Part shown: positions 17,543 through 26,806 of the stretch, in pieces | How positions within the stretch are numbered: position 1 is the stretch's first letter | Layout: each line of letters starts with the position of its first letter | Assembly (NCBI RefSeq): GCF_026410085.1 | Contig: NZ_CP112866.1 | Coordinates: 1 to 64,000, forward strand | Reading direction: 5' to 3' | DNA: 64,000 nucleotides | Source of the DNA: Pseudomonas quebecensis | Lineage (GTDB): Bacteria > Pseudomonadota > Gammaproteobacteria > Pseudomonadales > Pseudomonadaceae | The notes under the pieces: model-generated | Told to the model about the DNA's origin: nothing | What the model saw: only the letters and a program-made list of their open reading frames with translations | The model's database searches: none | Translations under genes and position numbers: made by a program

Positions 17543-18937
17543 ATGACCCATCCTGCCCTGATTGATGAGCTGAAGACCCTGGTTGAGCCCGGCAAAGTGC
17601 TGACCGACGCCGACTCCCTGGAGGCTTACGGCAAGGATTGGACCAAGCATTTCGCTCCGGCACCCATGGCTATCGCGTTTCCCAAGACCATCGAGCAGGT
17701 GCAGGCCATTGTCCGTTGGGCCAACGAGCGCCAGGTGGCGCTGGTGCCGTCGGGCGGGCGTACCGGCCTGTCGGCGGCAGCGGTTGCGGCCAATGGCGAG
17801 GTGGTGGTGTCGTTTGACTATATGAACCAGATTCTCGACGTGAACCTCACCGACCGCACTGCCGTGTGCCAGCCGGGCGTGGTCACCAAGCAACTGCAGA
17901 ATGTCGCCGAAGAAAACGGCCTGTATTACCCGGTGGACTTCGCATCGTCCGGTTCCAGCCAGATTGGCGGCAATATCGGCACCAATGCCGGCGGGATCAA
18001 GGTGATTCGCTACGGCATGACCCGTAACTGGGTAGCGGGCATGAAAGTCGTCACCGGCAAGGGCGACGTGCTGGAACTGAACCGCGACCTGATCAAGAAC
18101 GCCACCGGCTACGACATGCGCCAGTTGTTCATCGGTGCCGAAGGCACGCTGGGGTTTGTGGTCGAAGCGACCATGCGCCTGGACCGCGCGCCGAAGAACC
18201 TCACCGCCATGGTGTTGGGCACCACCGACTTCGATTCGATCATGCCGGTGCTGCACGCGTTTCAGGGCAAGCTCGACCTGACTGCCTTTGAGTTCTTCTC
18301 CGACAAAGCCCTGGCCAAAGTCCTCGGCCGTGGTGACGTACCGGCGCCGTTCGACACCGAGTGCCCGTTCTACGCACTGCTGGAATTCGAAGCCACCACC
18401 GAAGAAGTCGCCAACCATGCCCTGGAGACCTTCGAGCACTGTGTCGAGCAGGGTTGGGTGCTGGACGGGGTGATGAGCCAGAGCGAAACCCAGTTGCACA
18501 ACCTGTGGAAGCTGCGCGAGTACATCTCCGAGACCATTTCCCACTGGACGCCGTACAAGAACGATATTTCGGTGACGGTTTCCAAAGTGCCGGCGTTCCT
18601 GAGCGAAATCGACGCCATTGTCGGCGAACATTACCCGGATTTCGAAATCGTCTGGTTTGGCCACATCGGTGACGGCAACCTGCACCTGAACATCCTCAAG
18701 CCGGAAAACCTGAGCAAGGACGAGTTCTTCGCCAAATGCGCCACTGTGAACAAGTGGGTGTTCGAAACCGTTCAGAAGTACAACGGCTCGATCTCCGCCG
18801 AGCACGGCGTGGGCATGACCAAGCGCGATTACCTGACCTACAGCCGCTCGCCGGTTGAAATCGAATACATGAAGGCCGTCAAGGCCGTGTTCGACCCGAA
18901 CGGGATCATGAACCCGGGCAAAATCTTCGCTGTTTAA
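17543..18937 (+). CDS. D-2-hydroxyglutarate dehydrogenase (FAD-linked)
   Basis: This 464-residue FAD_binding_4/FAD-oxidase_C flavoprotein is predicted to oxidise D-2-hydroxyglutarate to 2-oxoglutarate and pass electrons to the electron-transfer flavoprotein. Visible are the FAD-binding VPSGGRTGLSAAAV and SSGSSQIGGNIGTNAGG, and the C-terminal metal/substrate HIGDGNLHLNI and EHGVGMTKRDYL. The serA-divergent position is the same as in P. aeruginosa and P. stutzeri, where this enzyme drives the SerA reaction. I chose ATG 17543 because MTHPALIDELKTLV matches the family start; ATG 17513 is upstream in frame. Confidence 0.9.
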   Translation: MTHPALIDELKTLVEPGKVLTDADSLEAYGKDWTKHFAPAPMAIAFPKTIEQVQAIVRWANERQVALVPSGGRTGLSAAAVAANGEVVVSFDYMNQILDVNLTDRTAVCQPGVVTKQLQNVAEENGLYYPVDFASSGSSQIGGNIGTNAGGIKVIRYGMTRNWVAGMKVVTGKGDVLELNRDLIKNATGYDMRQLFIGAEGTLGFVVEATMRLDRAPKNLTAMVLGTTDFDSIMPVLHAFQGKLDLTAFEFFSDKALAKVLGRGDVPAPFDTECPFYALLEFEATTEEVANHALETFEHCVEQGWVLDGVMSQSETQLHNLWKLREYISETISHWTPYKNDISVTVSKVPAFLSEIDAIVGEHYPDFEIVWFGHIGDGNLHLNILKPENLSKDEFFAKCATVNKWVFETVQKYNGSISAEHGVGMTKRDYLTYSRSPVEIEYMKAVKAVFDPNGIMNPGKIFAV

Positions 18938-18959
18938 CCGCCCCTCAAGGAGTCGTTTC

Positions 18960-19625
18960 ATGAGCTACCAGCACAAGTATGTCGACGGCACCCACATCCA
19001 CTTCCCGGTGGGCAAGGTGGTGTGCATCGGGCGTAACTACGCCGAACATGCCAAGGAACTGGACAACCCGGTACCGACCGAGCCGTTGTTGTTCATCAAA
19101 CCGGGCAGTTGCGTGGTGCCGCTGGAAGGCGGTTTCGCCATTCCTGCCGAGCGCGGTTCGGTGCACTACGAGGCGGAAATCGCGGTGCTGATCGGTAAGC
19201 CGCTGTCGGCCAAGCCAAGCCGTGAGGAAGTGCTGGACGCCATCTCCGGTTTCGCGCCGGCGCTGGACCTGACCCTGCGCGACAAGCAGGCCGAACTCAA
19301 GGCCAAGGGCCTGCCGTGGGAAGTCGCCAAGTCATTCGACGGCGCGGCGGTGATTGCGCCGTTCGTGGTCGACAGTACCTTCCCTGACCTGACCGACATT
19401 GGCATTCGCTTGACCATCAACGACGAAGTGCGTCAGGACGGCAGCAGCGCGCAGATGCTCAACCCGATCGTGCCGATGATCCAGTACATGGCCGGCTGCT
19501 TCTCGCTGCAGGCAGGAGACGTGATCCTCACCGGTACTCCGGCCGGCGTCGGGCCGTTGAATGCAGGTGATGAGCTGGTGTTGGAATTGCCGAACGTGAG
19601 TCGCTTCGAAAGCGTCGTTCGCTGA
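18960..19625 (+). CDS. Fumarylacetoacetate hydrolase-family protein
   Basis: This 221-residue protein has the FAH fold with VVCIGRNYAEHAKEL, the metal-binding Glu-x-Glu in HYEAEIAVLIG and the acidic GFAPALDLTLRDKQ. Small members of this type act as acylpyruvate hydrolases or oxaloacetate decarboxylases. AAGGAG lies nine bases before the ATG and 22 bases separate it from the dehydrogenase, so co-transcription is likely. A metabolite-repair role on side products of 2-oxoacids would fit but is inference. Confidence 0.85.
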   Translation: MSYQHKYVDGTHIHFPVGKVVCIGRNYAEHAKELDNPVPTEPLLFIKPGSCVVPLEGGFAIPAERGSVHYEAEIAVLIGKPLSAKPSREEVLDAISGFAPALDLTLRDKQAELKAKGLPWEVAKSFDGAAVIAPFVVDSTFPDLTDIGIRLTINDEVRQDGSSAQMLNPIVPMIQYMAGCFSLQAGDVILTGTPAGVGPLNAGDELVLELPNVSRFESVVR

Positions 19626-19633
19626 ACGAAAGG

Positions 19634-19657
19634 GTGGGAGGGGTTTGCCCCTCCCAC
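19634..19657. repeat. Single REP-type perfect hairpin
   Basis: GTGGGAGGGG, loop TTTG and CCCCTCCCAC form a perfect 10-base-pair stem ten bases after the FAH-family gene. A T-rich stretch (19672-19679) follows at some distance. It may limit read-through into the next gene. Confidence 0.8.
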
Positions 19658-19770
19658 ATAGCGGCTTTTGCATTTTTTTCACACGCAATCCGGATAATCC
19701 TCAACCTCCAGCACGCGAGCCCATTGATCCTGTGCTAACCCCTAAAGCTCATCTGCAGGAAAAGCGCTCA

Positions 19771-20697
19771 ATGGCCGTGCCTCTGCCCTCTGCACCATCC
19801 AAGTCCCGTTCCCGTTTCGCCCTGCGCTGGTATTCCTGGCTGTTCCTGGCCGGGGCGGTGGTGTATGGCGTGGCGTGGCTGATGCATTGGGACGATCGCG
19901 GCGTACTGTGGGTGCTGGAACGGTTCGAAAGCCCTGCCGAGCGCAAGGAAAGCGTATGGCTGCCCGACTACCAGGCGATTATCGACGCCAAGGTGCTGCC
20001 GGGCCTGGAGAAGGACGAAGCCTCGGACATTACCTACAATCCGCAGACCAAAACCCTGTTTTCCGTGATGGGTAAAAACCCGTTTCTTGTCGAGCTGAGC
20101 CTGCAAGGCGACGTGCTGCGCAAGATGCCGCTCAACGGCTGGGACAACCCCGAAGGCGTTGCGATGATGGAGAACGGCCTGATGGCGATTGTCGACGAGC
20201 GCCAGCATACGCTCAGCATCGTCAAGGTCGAGGCCGCCACGCAACAGTTGACCAAAGCCGACTTCAAGAGCTATGACCTGGGCCCTTCCAAGGACCAGAA
20301 CAAAGCGTTTGAGGCCGTGACCTGGGACAAGCATAACCAGCAGATAGTGTTGGGCGAGGAGCGCCCGCCGGCGTTGTTCACCTGGAAAAGCGACGGCGCC
20401 CAGCTCTTGACCGGCGCTAAACAAAAGCTGGCGAGTAAAGAGTTGGACATGCGCAACCTCTCGGCCCTGGCCGTCGACCCGCGTACGGGCCATCTGCTGG
20501 TGCTGTCGGCCGATTCTCATTTGTTGCTGGAGTTGGATGAAAAGGGCGAGCAAGTCAGCTTCATGACCTTGCTCGGTGGCTTCAACGGCCTCAAGGACAC
20601 CATTCCACGGGCTGAAGGGGTCACCCTCGACGAGGACGGCAACCTCTACGTGGTCAGTGAGCCGAACCTGTTCTATCGTTTTGAAAAGCAGAAGTAG
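19771..20697 (+). CDS. SdiA-regulated-domain protein, copy 1
   Basis: This 308-residue protein has an N-terminal membrane anchor (about residues 21-36) and a periplasmic beta-propeller-like SdiA-regulated (YjiK) domain. Signatures are ASDITYNPQTKTLFSVMGKNP, WDNPEGVAMM, NLSALAVDPRTGHLLVLS and AEGVTLDEDGNLYVVSEPNLFY. Start ATG 19771 has AGGA upstream; the frame is open to 19645 but that part does not look like protein. The next gene is a paralogue with the same domain order. Members may bind calcium or a ligand; function here is unknown. Confidence 0.82.
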   Translation: MAVPLPSAPSKSRSRFALRWYSWLFLAGAVVYGVAWLMHWDDRGVLWVLERFESPAERKESVWLPDYQAIIDAKVLPGLEKDEASDITYNPQTKTLFSVMGKNPFLVELSLQGDVLRKMPLNGWDNPEGVAMMENGLMAIVDERQHTLSIVKVEAATQQLTKADFKSYDLGPSKDQNKAFEAVTWDKHNQQIVLGEERPPALFTWKSDGAQLLTGAKQKLASKELDMRNLSALAVDPRTGHLLVLSADSHLLLELDEKGEQVSFMTLLGGFNGLKDTIPRAEGVTLDEDGNLYVVSEPNLFYRFEKQK

Positions 20698-20817
20698 CTG
20701 GCGAATTACGTCGGATATTTCTCTTTCAGCGGCATTCGCCAGACACTGTGGCGCGTTTAAGTTTAAATTCAGACCGGCGTGATATTCATTCGCCACTTTT
20801 GACTTTGAGCTTGCCCG

Positions 20818-21726
20818 ATGCGTCGATTAGCCCGCCCTAAACCTCTTCTTCTCCTGCTTACGCTGGTCATCGTGATCGGCGCCGTCGCTGTTGCCCAGAA
20901 CTTCCGTTTGTTCGAGCGCGCCTGGTTCAACTGGCAGGCGTGGCGCCAGCCCACTCAGGCGCAATCCATCGGCCTGGCCGATTACCGCGTGGTCCTGGAG
21001 GCTCAGGTGATCGAGGGGCTCAACGACGACGTATCGGCGCTGACCTATGACCCGGTGCGCAAAAGCCTGTTTACCGTGACCAATAAAAACGCCGAGCTGA
21101 TCGAGCTGTCCCTGGAGGGCAGGATTGTGCGGCGCATTCCTCTGATCGGGTTTGGCGATGCCGAAGCGGTGGAATTTATCAGTGAAAATATTTACGTCAT
21201 CAGCGACGAGCGCCAGCAACGGCTGATCAAGGTGCACGTGGACGACGACACCCAATTCCTCGATGCCGCCGATGCCGAGCAAATGACTCTGGGCGTGCAT
21301 GTCGGCGGCAACAAAGGCTTCGAAGGCCTGGCTTATGATTCGGTGGGCAAGCGCCTGTTCGTCGCCAAGGAGCGCGACCCGATGCTGATCTACGAGGTGC
21401 ACGGCTTTCCCCATTTCAAACCGGAAAAAACCTACTCGGTGCACGTGATCAACAACCCCAAGCGCGATGCCGGGTTGTTTGTGCGCGACCTGTCGAGCCT
21501 GCAGTACGACGAGCGCAGCGGGCATTTACTGGCGCTGTCGGATGAGTCGTTCCTGGTGTTGGAACTGGACATCGACGGTCGCCCGCTGAGCAGCCTGTCT
21601 CTGCTCAGCGGGCGCCATGGCCTGAGCAAACGTGTGCCACAGGCCGAAGGTATCGCCATGGATGACGACGGGGCGTTGTACCTGGTCAGTGAGCCGAACC
21701 TGTTCTACGTGTTCAAAAAGCCCTGA
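20818..21726 (+). CDS. SdiA-regulated-domain protein, copy 2
   Basis: This 302-residue paralogue of the preceding gene has an N-terminal anchor (residues 10-22, LLLLTLVIVIGAV) and the same propeller repeats. These include DDVSALTYDPVRKSLFTVTNKN, GDAEAVEFI, KGFEGLAYDSVGKRLFVAKE and AEGIAMDDDGALYLVSEPNLFY. Sequence between the matching blocks has diverged strongly, which suggests an old tandem duplication. It converges on aaaA with no gap between the stop codons, so the transcripts must overlap. Confidence 0.82.
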   Translation: MRRLARPKPLLLLLTLVIVIGAVAVAQNFRLFERAWFNWQAWRQPTQAQSIGLADYRVVLEAQVIEGLNDDVSALTYDPVRKSLFTVTNKNAELIELSLEGRIVRRIPLIGFGDAEAVEFISENIYVISDERQQRLIKVHVDDDTQFLDAADAEQMTLGVHVGGNKGFEGLAYDSVGKRLFVAKERDPMLIYEVHGFPHFKPEKTYSVHVINNPKRDAGLFVRDLSSLQYDERSGHLLALSDESFLVLELDIDGRPLSSLSLLSGRHGLSKRVPQAEGIAMDDDGALYLVSEPNLFYVFKKP

Positions 21727-23673
21727 TCAGAACAGCCATTGCACACCCAGCGAATAGCCGGTCTGGCTGCCTTCGTCGTGGCCCAGCCGGCTGTTGACCT
21801 CGGCATACACCCCCAACTGCGGAGTGATCGCCAGCTGGCTGCCCAGTTGCGCGCGACCAAAATGCTTATCCACCGCGCCCAGCCGTGCCGTGCGCGCCTG
21901 GTCATCGGCCCGGGCGGTCAGTTGCAGGTTGTCCAGGCGGCCGTCGGCCAATTCCGAGACCCAGGCTATGTCGCCGTAGGGCATCAGGCTCAGGCCGCGG
22001 GGCAGGCCAACCATGCCACGTACGCGCCAGCCCAGGCTGGCTTCCAGGGAGTCGAAGGACTGCTCTTCATACTCCAGTGCAGTACGCAGATTCTGTTTTT
22101 CGTGGAATTGATCGATGCGCGAGTGGCTGTAATCCAGGCCGGCGAACGGACCGCTCTTGATCGCGCCGAGGTCAAAGTCGTACCCACCCAGCACCCTTGC
22201 GCCGAGCGTTAACGCATCGGTGCTGCCGGTCAGCTGTTGATTGAGCAGGATCGGCCCGCCATTGGCCTGAATCAGCAGGTTGCGCCGGCTGTCGAAGCGG
22301 GCGTGGCCTATGCTCAGATCGCCGGCCAGCCAGGTCGGCCCGCCATCGTTGAGCAGCGCGTAGGCGGCGGCCTGCCAGGTATCGCTGTCGAGCTTGCCGC
22401 GATGTTCCAGTTTGTCGCGACCGTTGAGGTAGCTGAGGCTGGCGCCGATGTTCAGGCTGGGGGTGAGTTGGTAATCGCCCAGTGCGTGCAGGCCCACGCG
22501 CCGCGCTTCGGGGTTGGGCGCCGTGTCGAAACCGCTGTCGGGGTTGTATTCGCCGTCCACACCGATCTCGCCGTCAAAGCTGCCGATCTCGCGGCTGGCC
22601 GACTGCAAGGTCAGCCAGCGGCGGTCATGCAGGCGCACCATCGCCTGGTGCTGGCGCTGCAGGTTGTCCTGCATATTGCGCGCGACGGCGCCGCCGGAGG
22701 CGGTCGAAGCCAGCAGATCGGCTTTGGTCAGCTCAAGCACCAGGCGGCTGAGCAGGCGTGAATAGTCGCGCAGGCGCTGGTCGATGCGCGCCTGGCCGAA
22801 GGCATCCGTGAGCACGGCTTTGTTGTCTTCGGCAGGGTCGTGCCAGGTCGAACCGCCAGGGATTGCGGGGTTGTCGGTCTGGGTGTAGCCGTCCAGGTCG
22901 CCCAGTTCCCAGTTGGTGGCTTCTATATAGAGAATCGGCACATTCAGCGCCTCGAACGCTTCGCCGTCGCTGCAGCAGCCGGTGCCTTTGGGGTATTGCG
23001 GGTCCAGGCCGGGGTTGGTGAACAGGGGAATGTTCAATTCCCTGGCGATCTGGAATGTGTGCTCGCGCAACGCCGTCAGGGCGGGGTTGGCGGTGCTGTT
23101 CTGGCCGGCGTGGGCGTACATCATGTCGCCGGTGATCAGGCTGTCGAGGTTGATCATCGCCAGCATATTCGCGCGCTGGCTGGCGCTCAGCGAATCGACG
23201 AAAGCCCGAGAGCCGCGCAAGCCTTCTTCTTCCGCGCCGAAACCGACAACCTGCAGGCCGTTTTCCAGCTGCAGACCGCCCAGGTTCTTCGCCACTTCGG
23301 TCAGTACGCTGGCGCCGGAACCGTTGTCGTCCAAGCCTTGCAGGGTCGGGCGGCCGAAGTAAGTGTCGAAATGCGCGCCAATCACCACGTACTGCGGCCG
23401 GGTGCCGGCGGCGTAGGCCACTACGTTCTGCGAGGCGCGACTGCCGCCGCTCCAGGTGAAATCCTGGCGACCGATGCTGTAGGCCGCGCCCATCTGGCTT
23501 TGCATCCAATCGGCCGCGCCGGCGAAATTGGCCGTGCCACGATAACGGCCGGGGTAATCGTTGATCAGTTTTTCCAGGGTGGTATTGGCGTGCTCGCCGT
23601 ATTCATAGGCTGAGGTTTGCAGGGACAGCAGGGCGCAGGTCGCGCCGATCGCGAAGGCGAGGGGCTTTATCAC
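21727..23673 (-). CDS. aaaA: Autotransporter aminopeptidase AaaA (M28 passenger)
   Basis: This 648-residue protein has a signal peptide, an M28 zinc-peptidase passenger (about 35-330) and a C-terminal outer-membrane beta-barrel of the autotransporter type (about 390-648), ending in the terminal aromatic VQWLF. Zinc-site candidates are GAHFDTYFG, LDDNGSGAS, GAEEEGLRGS, MINLDSLI and STWHDPAED. Length and position next to rpiA match P. aeruginosa AaaA, an arginine-specific surface aminopeptidase. The start is GTG 23673, preceded by AAGGA; an ATG-led extension to 23931 has no export signal. It would release N-terminal arginine from peptides outside the cell. Confidence 0.9.
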   Translation of the reverse strand: MIKPLAFAIGATCALLSLQTSAYEYGEHANTTLEKLINDYPGRYRGTANFAGAADWMQSQMGAAYSIGRQDFTWSGGSRASQNVVAYAAGTRPQYVVIGAHFDTYFGRPTLQGLDDNGSGASVLTEVAKNLGGLQLENGLQVVGFGAEEEGLRGSRAFVDSLSASQRANMLAMINLDSLITGDMMYAHAGQNSTANPALTALREHTFQIARELNIPLFTNPGLDPQYPKGTGCCSDGEAFEALNVPILYIEATNWELGDLDGYTQTDNPAIPGGSTWHDPAEDNKAVLTDAFGQARIDQRLRDYSRLLSRLVLELTKADLLASTASGGAVARNMQDNLQRQHQAMVRLHDRRWLTLQSASREIGSFDGEIGVDGEYNPDSGFDTAPNPEARRVGLHALGDYQLTPSLNIGASLSYLNGRDKLEHRGKLDSDTWQAAAYALLNDGGPTWLAGDLSIGHARFDSRRNLLIQANGGPILLNQQLTGSTDALTLGARVLGGYDFDLGAIKSGPFAGLDYSHSRIDQFHEKQNLRTALEYEEQSFDSLEASLGWRVRGMVGLPRGLSLMPYGDIAWVSELADGRLDNLQLTARADDQARTARLGAVDKHFGRAQLGSQLAITPQLGVYAEVNSRLGHDEGSQTGYSLGVQWLF

Positions 23674-23897
23674 AGGGTCTTCCTTGAAGTGACGGAGTTG
23701 TTGAGCCCAGACCCTTTGCACAATGTGCGCCTCATTCCCTGGGCGATTGTGAATTGGCGCATTGTTAAACGGCGGGGTCGCGTGGCTGTAAGTTGTAACG
23801 GATTTGATACCAGCGACGGTATTGAATGTCGTGACTTGGCGCACGATTTTGGAGAGGGGTGCTGCGAAAGGTAGCGTTTTTGTTACATGGACACGGG

Positions 23898-23927
23898 CTG
23901 TGGGAGGAGGCTGGCTCCGCCCCACAG
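23898..23927. repeat. REP-type hairpin, variant core
   Basis: CTGTGGGAGGAGGCTGG with CTCCGCCCCACAG forms a hairpin 12 bases from the rpiA stop. The core (GGAGGCTGGCTCC) differs from the common REP class. It may end the rpiA message. The rest of the 265-base gap between rpiA and aaaA shows nothing else that I can name. Confidence 0.6.
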
Positions 23928-23938
23928 TCAACCGATGC

Positions 23939-24610
23939 TTAAGCCTTGAGGGTCTTCACACCTTCGGGCGTGCCCAGCAGCAACACATCCGCCGGCCGCG
24001 CGGCGAACAGGCCGTTGGTGACTACGCCGACGATGGCGTTGATCCGGGTTTCCAGCTCGACCGGGTTGGTGATCTGCATGTTGAACACATCGAGGATGAT
24101 GTTGCCGTTGTCGGTCAACACGCCTTCGCGGTACACCGGGTCGCCGCCCAGCTTCACCAGTTCGCGGGCTACGTGGCTGCGGGCCATGGGGATAACTTCC
24201 ACCGGCAGCGGGAATGTGCCGAGCACCGGCACCAGTTTGCTGGCATCGGCGATGCAGATGAAGGTCTTGGCCACGGCCGCGACGATCTTCTCGCGGGTCA
24301 GGGCTGCGCCGCCGCCTTTGATCAGGTGCAGGTGCTCGTCGCTTTCATCGGCGCCATCGATGTAGAACTCCAGGTCGCTCACGGTATTGAGCTCATACAC
24401 CGGAATGCCGTGGCCCTTGAGGCGCGCGGCGGTGGCTTCGGAGCTGGCCACGGCGCCGTCGAACGCGCCCTTGTGCTGGGCCAGCGCATCGATAAAGCAG
24501 TTGGCGGTGGAGCCGGTGCCGACGCCGACGATGCTCTTGTCGTCGAGTTTGGGAAGGATTAAATCGACGGCGGCCTGGGCCACTGCCTGTTTGAGTTGAT
24601 CCTGGGTCAT
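23939..24610 (-). CDS. rpiA: Ribose-5-phosphate isomerase A
   Basis: This 223-residue enzyme interconverts ribose 5-phosphate and ribulose 5-phosphate in the pentose phosphate pathway. Family motifs are visible: [47 protein letters not shown] and [11 protein letters not shown]. Start ATG 24610 matches the usual N-terminus [14 protein letters not shown]; a longer frame to 24664 is unsupported. It is divergent from ilvA, an arrangement I recall from other pseudomonads. Confidence 0.96.
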   Translation of the reverse strand: MTQDQLKQAVAQAAVDLILPKLDDKSIVGVGTGSTANCFIDALAQHKGAFDGAVASSEATAARLKGHGIPVYELNTVSDLEFYIDGADESDEHLHLIKGGGAALTREKIVAAVAKTFICIADASKLVPVLGTFPLPVEVIPMARSHVARELVKLGGDPVYREGVLTDNGNIILDVFNMQITNPVELETRINAIVGVVTNGLFAARPADVLLLGTPEGVKTLKA

Positions 24611-24747
24611 GCGGGCTCCGGAACGGGCGGGGAGTGATCGAGGGCGGCGAGTATACCCCAACAAAACCTCGGGATTCGTGTGGTCGTACGGCTAAAAGCC
24701 GGGTTAGACTCCTTGGCCCTGCCCAACCCGCCCAGTGATGCTTTCCG

Positions 24748-26262
24748 ATGCTTGAACAGTACGTCAAAAAGATCCTCACCTCGCGCGTCTACGACGTGGC
24801 CGTAGAAACCCCGTTGCAGACCGCCCGCCAGCTCTCCGAGCGCTTGGGCAACAAGGTCTGGCTCAAGCGGGAAGACTTGCAGCCGGTGTTCTCGTTCAAG
24901 ATTCGCGGCGCCTACAACAAGCTGACCCAACTGAGCGCCGAAGAACGTGCGCGCGGTGTGGTCACCGCCTCGGCGGGTAACCACGCCCAGGGCCTGGCCC
25001 TGGCGGCGAAAGTGCTGGGGGTCAAGGCCACTATCGTGATGCCCAAGACCACCCCGGAGATCAAGGTTGAAGGCGTACGCTCGCGCGGCGGTAAAGTGGT
25101 ATTGCACGGCGATTCGTTTCCGGAAGCCCTGGCCTATTCGCTCAAGCTGGTCGACGAAAAAGGCTACGTCTACATTCACCCCTACGACGATCCGCACACC
25201 ATTGCCGGGCAGGGCACCGTGGCGATGGAGATCCTGCGCCAGCACCCTGGCCCGCTGGATGCGATTTTCGTCCCGGTGGGCGGCGGCGGCCTGATCGCCG
25301 GTATCGCGGCATACGTGAAATACCTGCGCCCGGAAATCAAGATCATCGGCGTCGAGCCGGATGACTCCAACTGCCTGCAAGCCGCGATGGCAGCGGGCGA
25401 GCGCGTGGTGCTGCCGACCGTGGGCCTGTTTGCCGATGGCGTGGCGGTGGCGCAGATCGGTCAGCACACGTTCGAAATCTGCAAGGACTATGTGGATGAA
25501 GTGATCACCGTGAGCACTGACGAAATCTGCGCGGCGATCAAGGACATCTACGATGACACCCGCTCCATCACCGAGCCGGCCGGCGCGCTGGGCGTGGCGG
25601 GCATCAAGAAATACGTGGAAACCCGTGGCGTCAGTGGCCAGACCCTGGTGGCCATTGATTCCGGCGCCAACGTCAACTTCGACCGCCTGCGTCACGTGGC
25701 CGAGCGCGCCGAGTTGGGTGAAGGCCGCGAAGCCATTATCGCCGTGACCATTCCCGAACAGCCGGGCAGCTTCAAGGCGTTCTGCGAGGCCGTGGGCAAG
25801 CGCCAGATCACCGAATTCAACTACCGCTACCACACCGGCAGCGAGGCGCACATCTTTGTCGGCGTGCAGACCCACCCGGACAGCGACCCGCGCAGCGCAT
25901 TGATCGCCAGCCTCACCCAGCAGGGTTTTCCGGTGCTGGACCTGACCGAGAACGAACTGGCCAAGTTGCACATCCGCCATATGGTCGGCGGGCATGCGGC
26001 CAAGGTCAGCGACGAAATGGTCCTGCGTTTCGAGTTTCCGGAACGGCCGGGGGCGTTGTTCAACTTTCTCAATAAACTGGGCGGTCGCTGGAACATCTCG
26101 ATGTTCCACTATCGCAACCATGGCGCGGCCGATGGTCGTGTGGTCGCCGGCCTGCAAGTACCGGCGGACGAACGTCACCTGGTTCCGGCGGCCCTGGCGC
26201 AAATCGGCTACCCGTACTGGGATGAAAGCGATAACCCGGCCTACACACTGTTCCTCGGTTGA
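24748..26262 (+). CDS. ilvA: Biosynthetic threonine ammonia-lyase
   Basis: This 504-residue PLP enzyme converts threonine to 2-oxobutanoate, the entry to isoleucine synthesis. The PLP lysine lies in FSFKIRGAYNKL and the phosphate loop in VGGGGLIAGIA. Two ACT-like regulatory domains (about 325-504; EQPGSFKAFCEAVG and ERPGALFNFLNKLG) bind isoleucine and valine, which marks the long, feedback-controlled form. IlvD, two steps later in the pathway, is also in this window but not linked in one operon. Confidence 0.96.
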   Translation: MLEQYVKKILTSRVYDVAVETPLQTARQLSERLGNKVWLKREDLQPVFSFKIRGAYNKLTQLSAEERARGVVTASAGNHAQGLALAAKVLGVKATIVMPKTTPEIKVEGVRSRGGKVVLHGDSFPEALAYSLKLVDEKGYVYIHPYDDPHTIAGQGTVAMEILRQHPGPLDAIFVPVGGGGLIAGIAAYVKYLRPEIKIIGVEPDDSNCLQAAMAAGERVVLPTVGLFADGVAVAQIGQHTFEICKDYVDEVITVSTDEICAAIKDIYDDTRSITEPAGALGVAGIKKYVETRGVSGQTLVAIDSGANVNFDRLRHVAERAELGEGREAIIAVTIPEQPGSFKAFCEAVGKRQITEFNYRYHTGSEAHIFVGVQTHPDSDPRSALIASLTQQGFPVLDLTENELAKLHIRHMVGGHAAKVSDEMVLRFEFPERPGALFNFLNKLGGRWNISMFHYRNHGAADGRVVAGLQVPADERHLVPAALAQIGYPYWDESDNPAYTLFLG

Positions 26263-26302
26263 GCGACTACGCTGATTGGGCGACCTTTAAGGAAGACGAT
26301 CC

Positions 26303-26716
26303 ATGGATACCCTGATCACCCTCAAGACTGTCCACATCGCCGCCACTGTGGTGCTGCTGCTGTGTGGCCTGGGCCTGGCGCTGCTGGCCTGGCGCAACCG
26401 CAGCGCCGGCCCGGCCGTCGTCGTCCGGCGCCCCTGGGCGTTCGTGTGGTTGCTGATGGGAGTCTGCCTGCTCAGCATGCCGTTTACCGGCTGGTGGCTG
26501 GTGCACTTGGTGGGCTGGCCACTGGGGCAGACGTGGATACTGGGTTCCAGCCTGCTCTACACCGTGGCGGCGCTGGCCTGGTTCTGGCTGGTGGCGCGCC
26601 TCAACCGGCTGCGCAAAGGCGAGGGCGGCAGCCTGAATTTCACCCTGGTGCTGGCGGTGGTCAGCCTGGTGGGGTTTGTGGCGATTGCTGGGTTGATGGG
26701 GGCCAAGCCGGTTTAA
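26303..26716 (+). CDS. DUF2269-family membrane protein
   Basis: This 137-residue integral membrane protein has about four hydrophobic helices and starts with a histidine-bearing segment (LKTVHIAATVVLLL) typical of DUF2269. A basic loop (RLNRLRKGEGG) lies before the last helix. GGAAG precedes the ATG. There is a 40-base gap after ilvA on the same strand, so read-through is possible. Function unknown. Confidence 0.75.
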   Translation: MDTLITLKTVHIAATVVLLLCGLGLALLAWRNRSAGPAVVVRRPWAFVWLLMGVCLLSMPFTGWWLVHLVGWPLGQTWILGSSLLYTVAALAWFWLVARLNRLRKGEGGSLNFTLVLAVVSLVGFVAIAGLMGAKPV

Positions 26717-26737
26717 CGCTTGGGCCGTGTCGCCTGC

Positions 26738-26798
26738 ATCGGGGGCAAGCCCCTCCCACACGGACTCGGTCAAATGTGGGAGGGGGCTTGCCCCCGAT
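26738..26798. repeat. Paired REP element (REPIN-like)
   Basis: ATCGGGGGCAAGCCCCTCCCAC and GTGGGAGGGGGCTTGCCCCC face each other with a 15-base spacer. The unit fills the gap between two convergent genes and ends eight bases from the phosphatase stop codon. Confidence 0.88.
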
Positions 26799-26806
26799 AA
26801 GCACCC

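Noticed and set aside
23674..23938. A short protein gene in the aaaA-rpiA gap
   Set aside because: Open frames there lack ribosome sites and conserved sequence, and one runs through the REP hairpin.
24607..26202. A 531-codon minus-strand frame opposite ilvA
   Set aside because: Mirror frame of ilvA; no domain, and it overlaps the start of rpiA.
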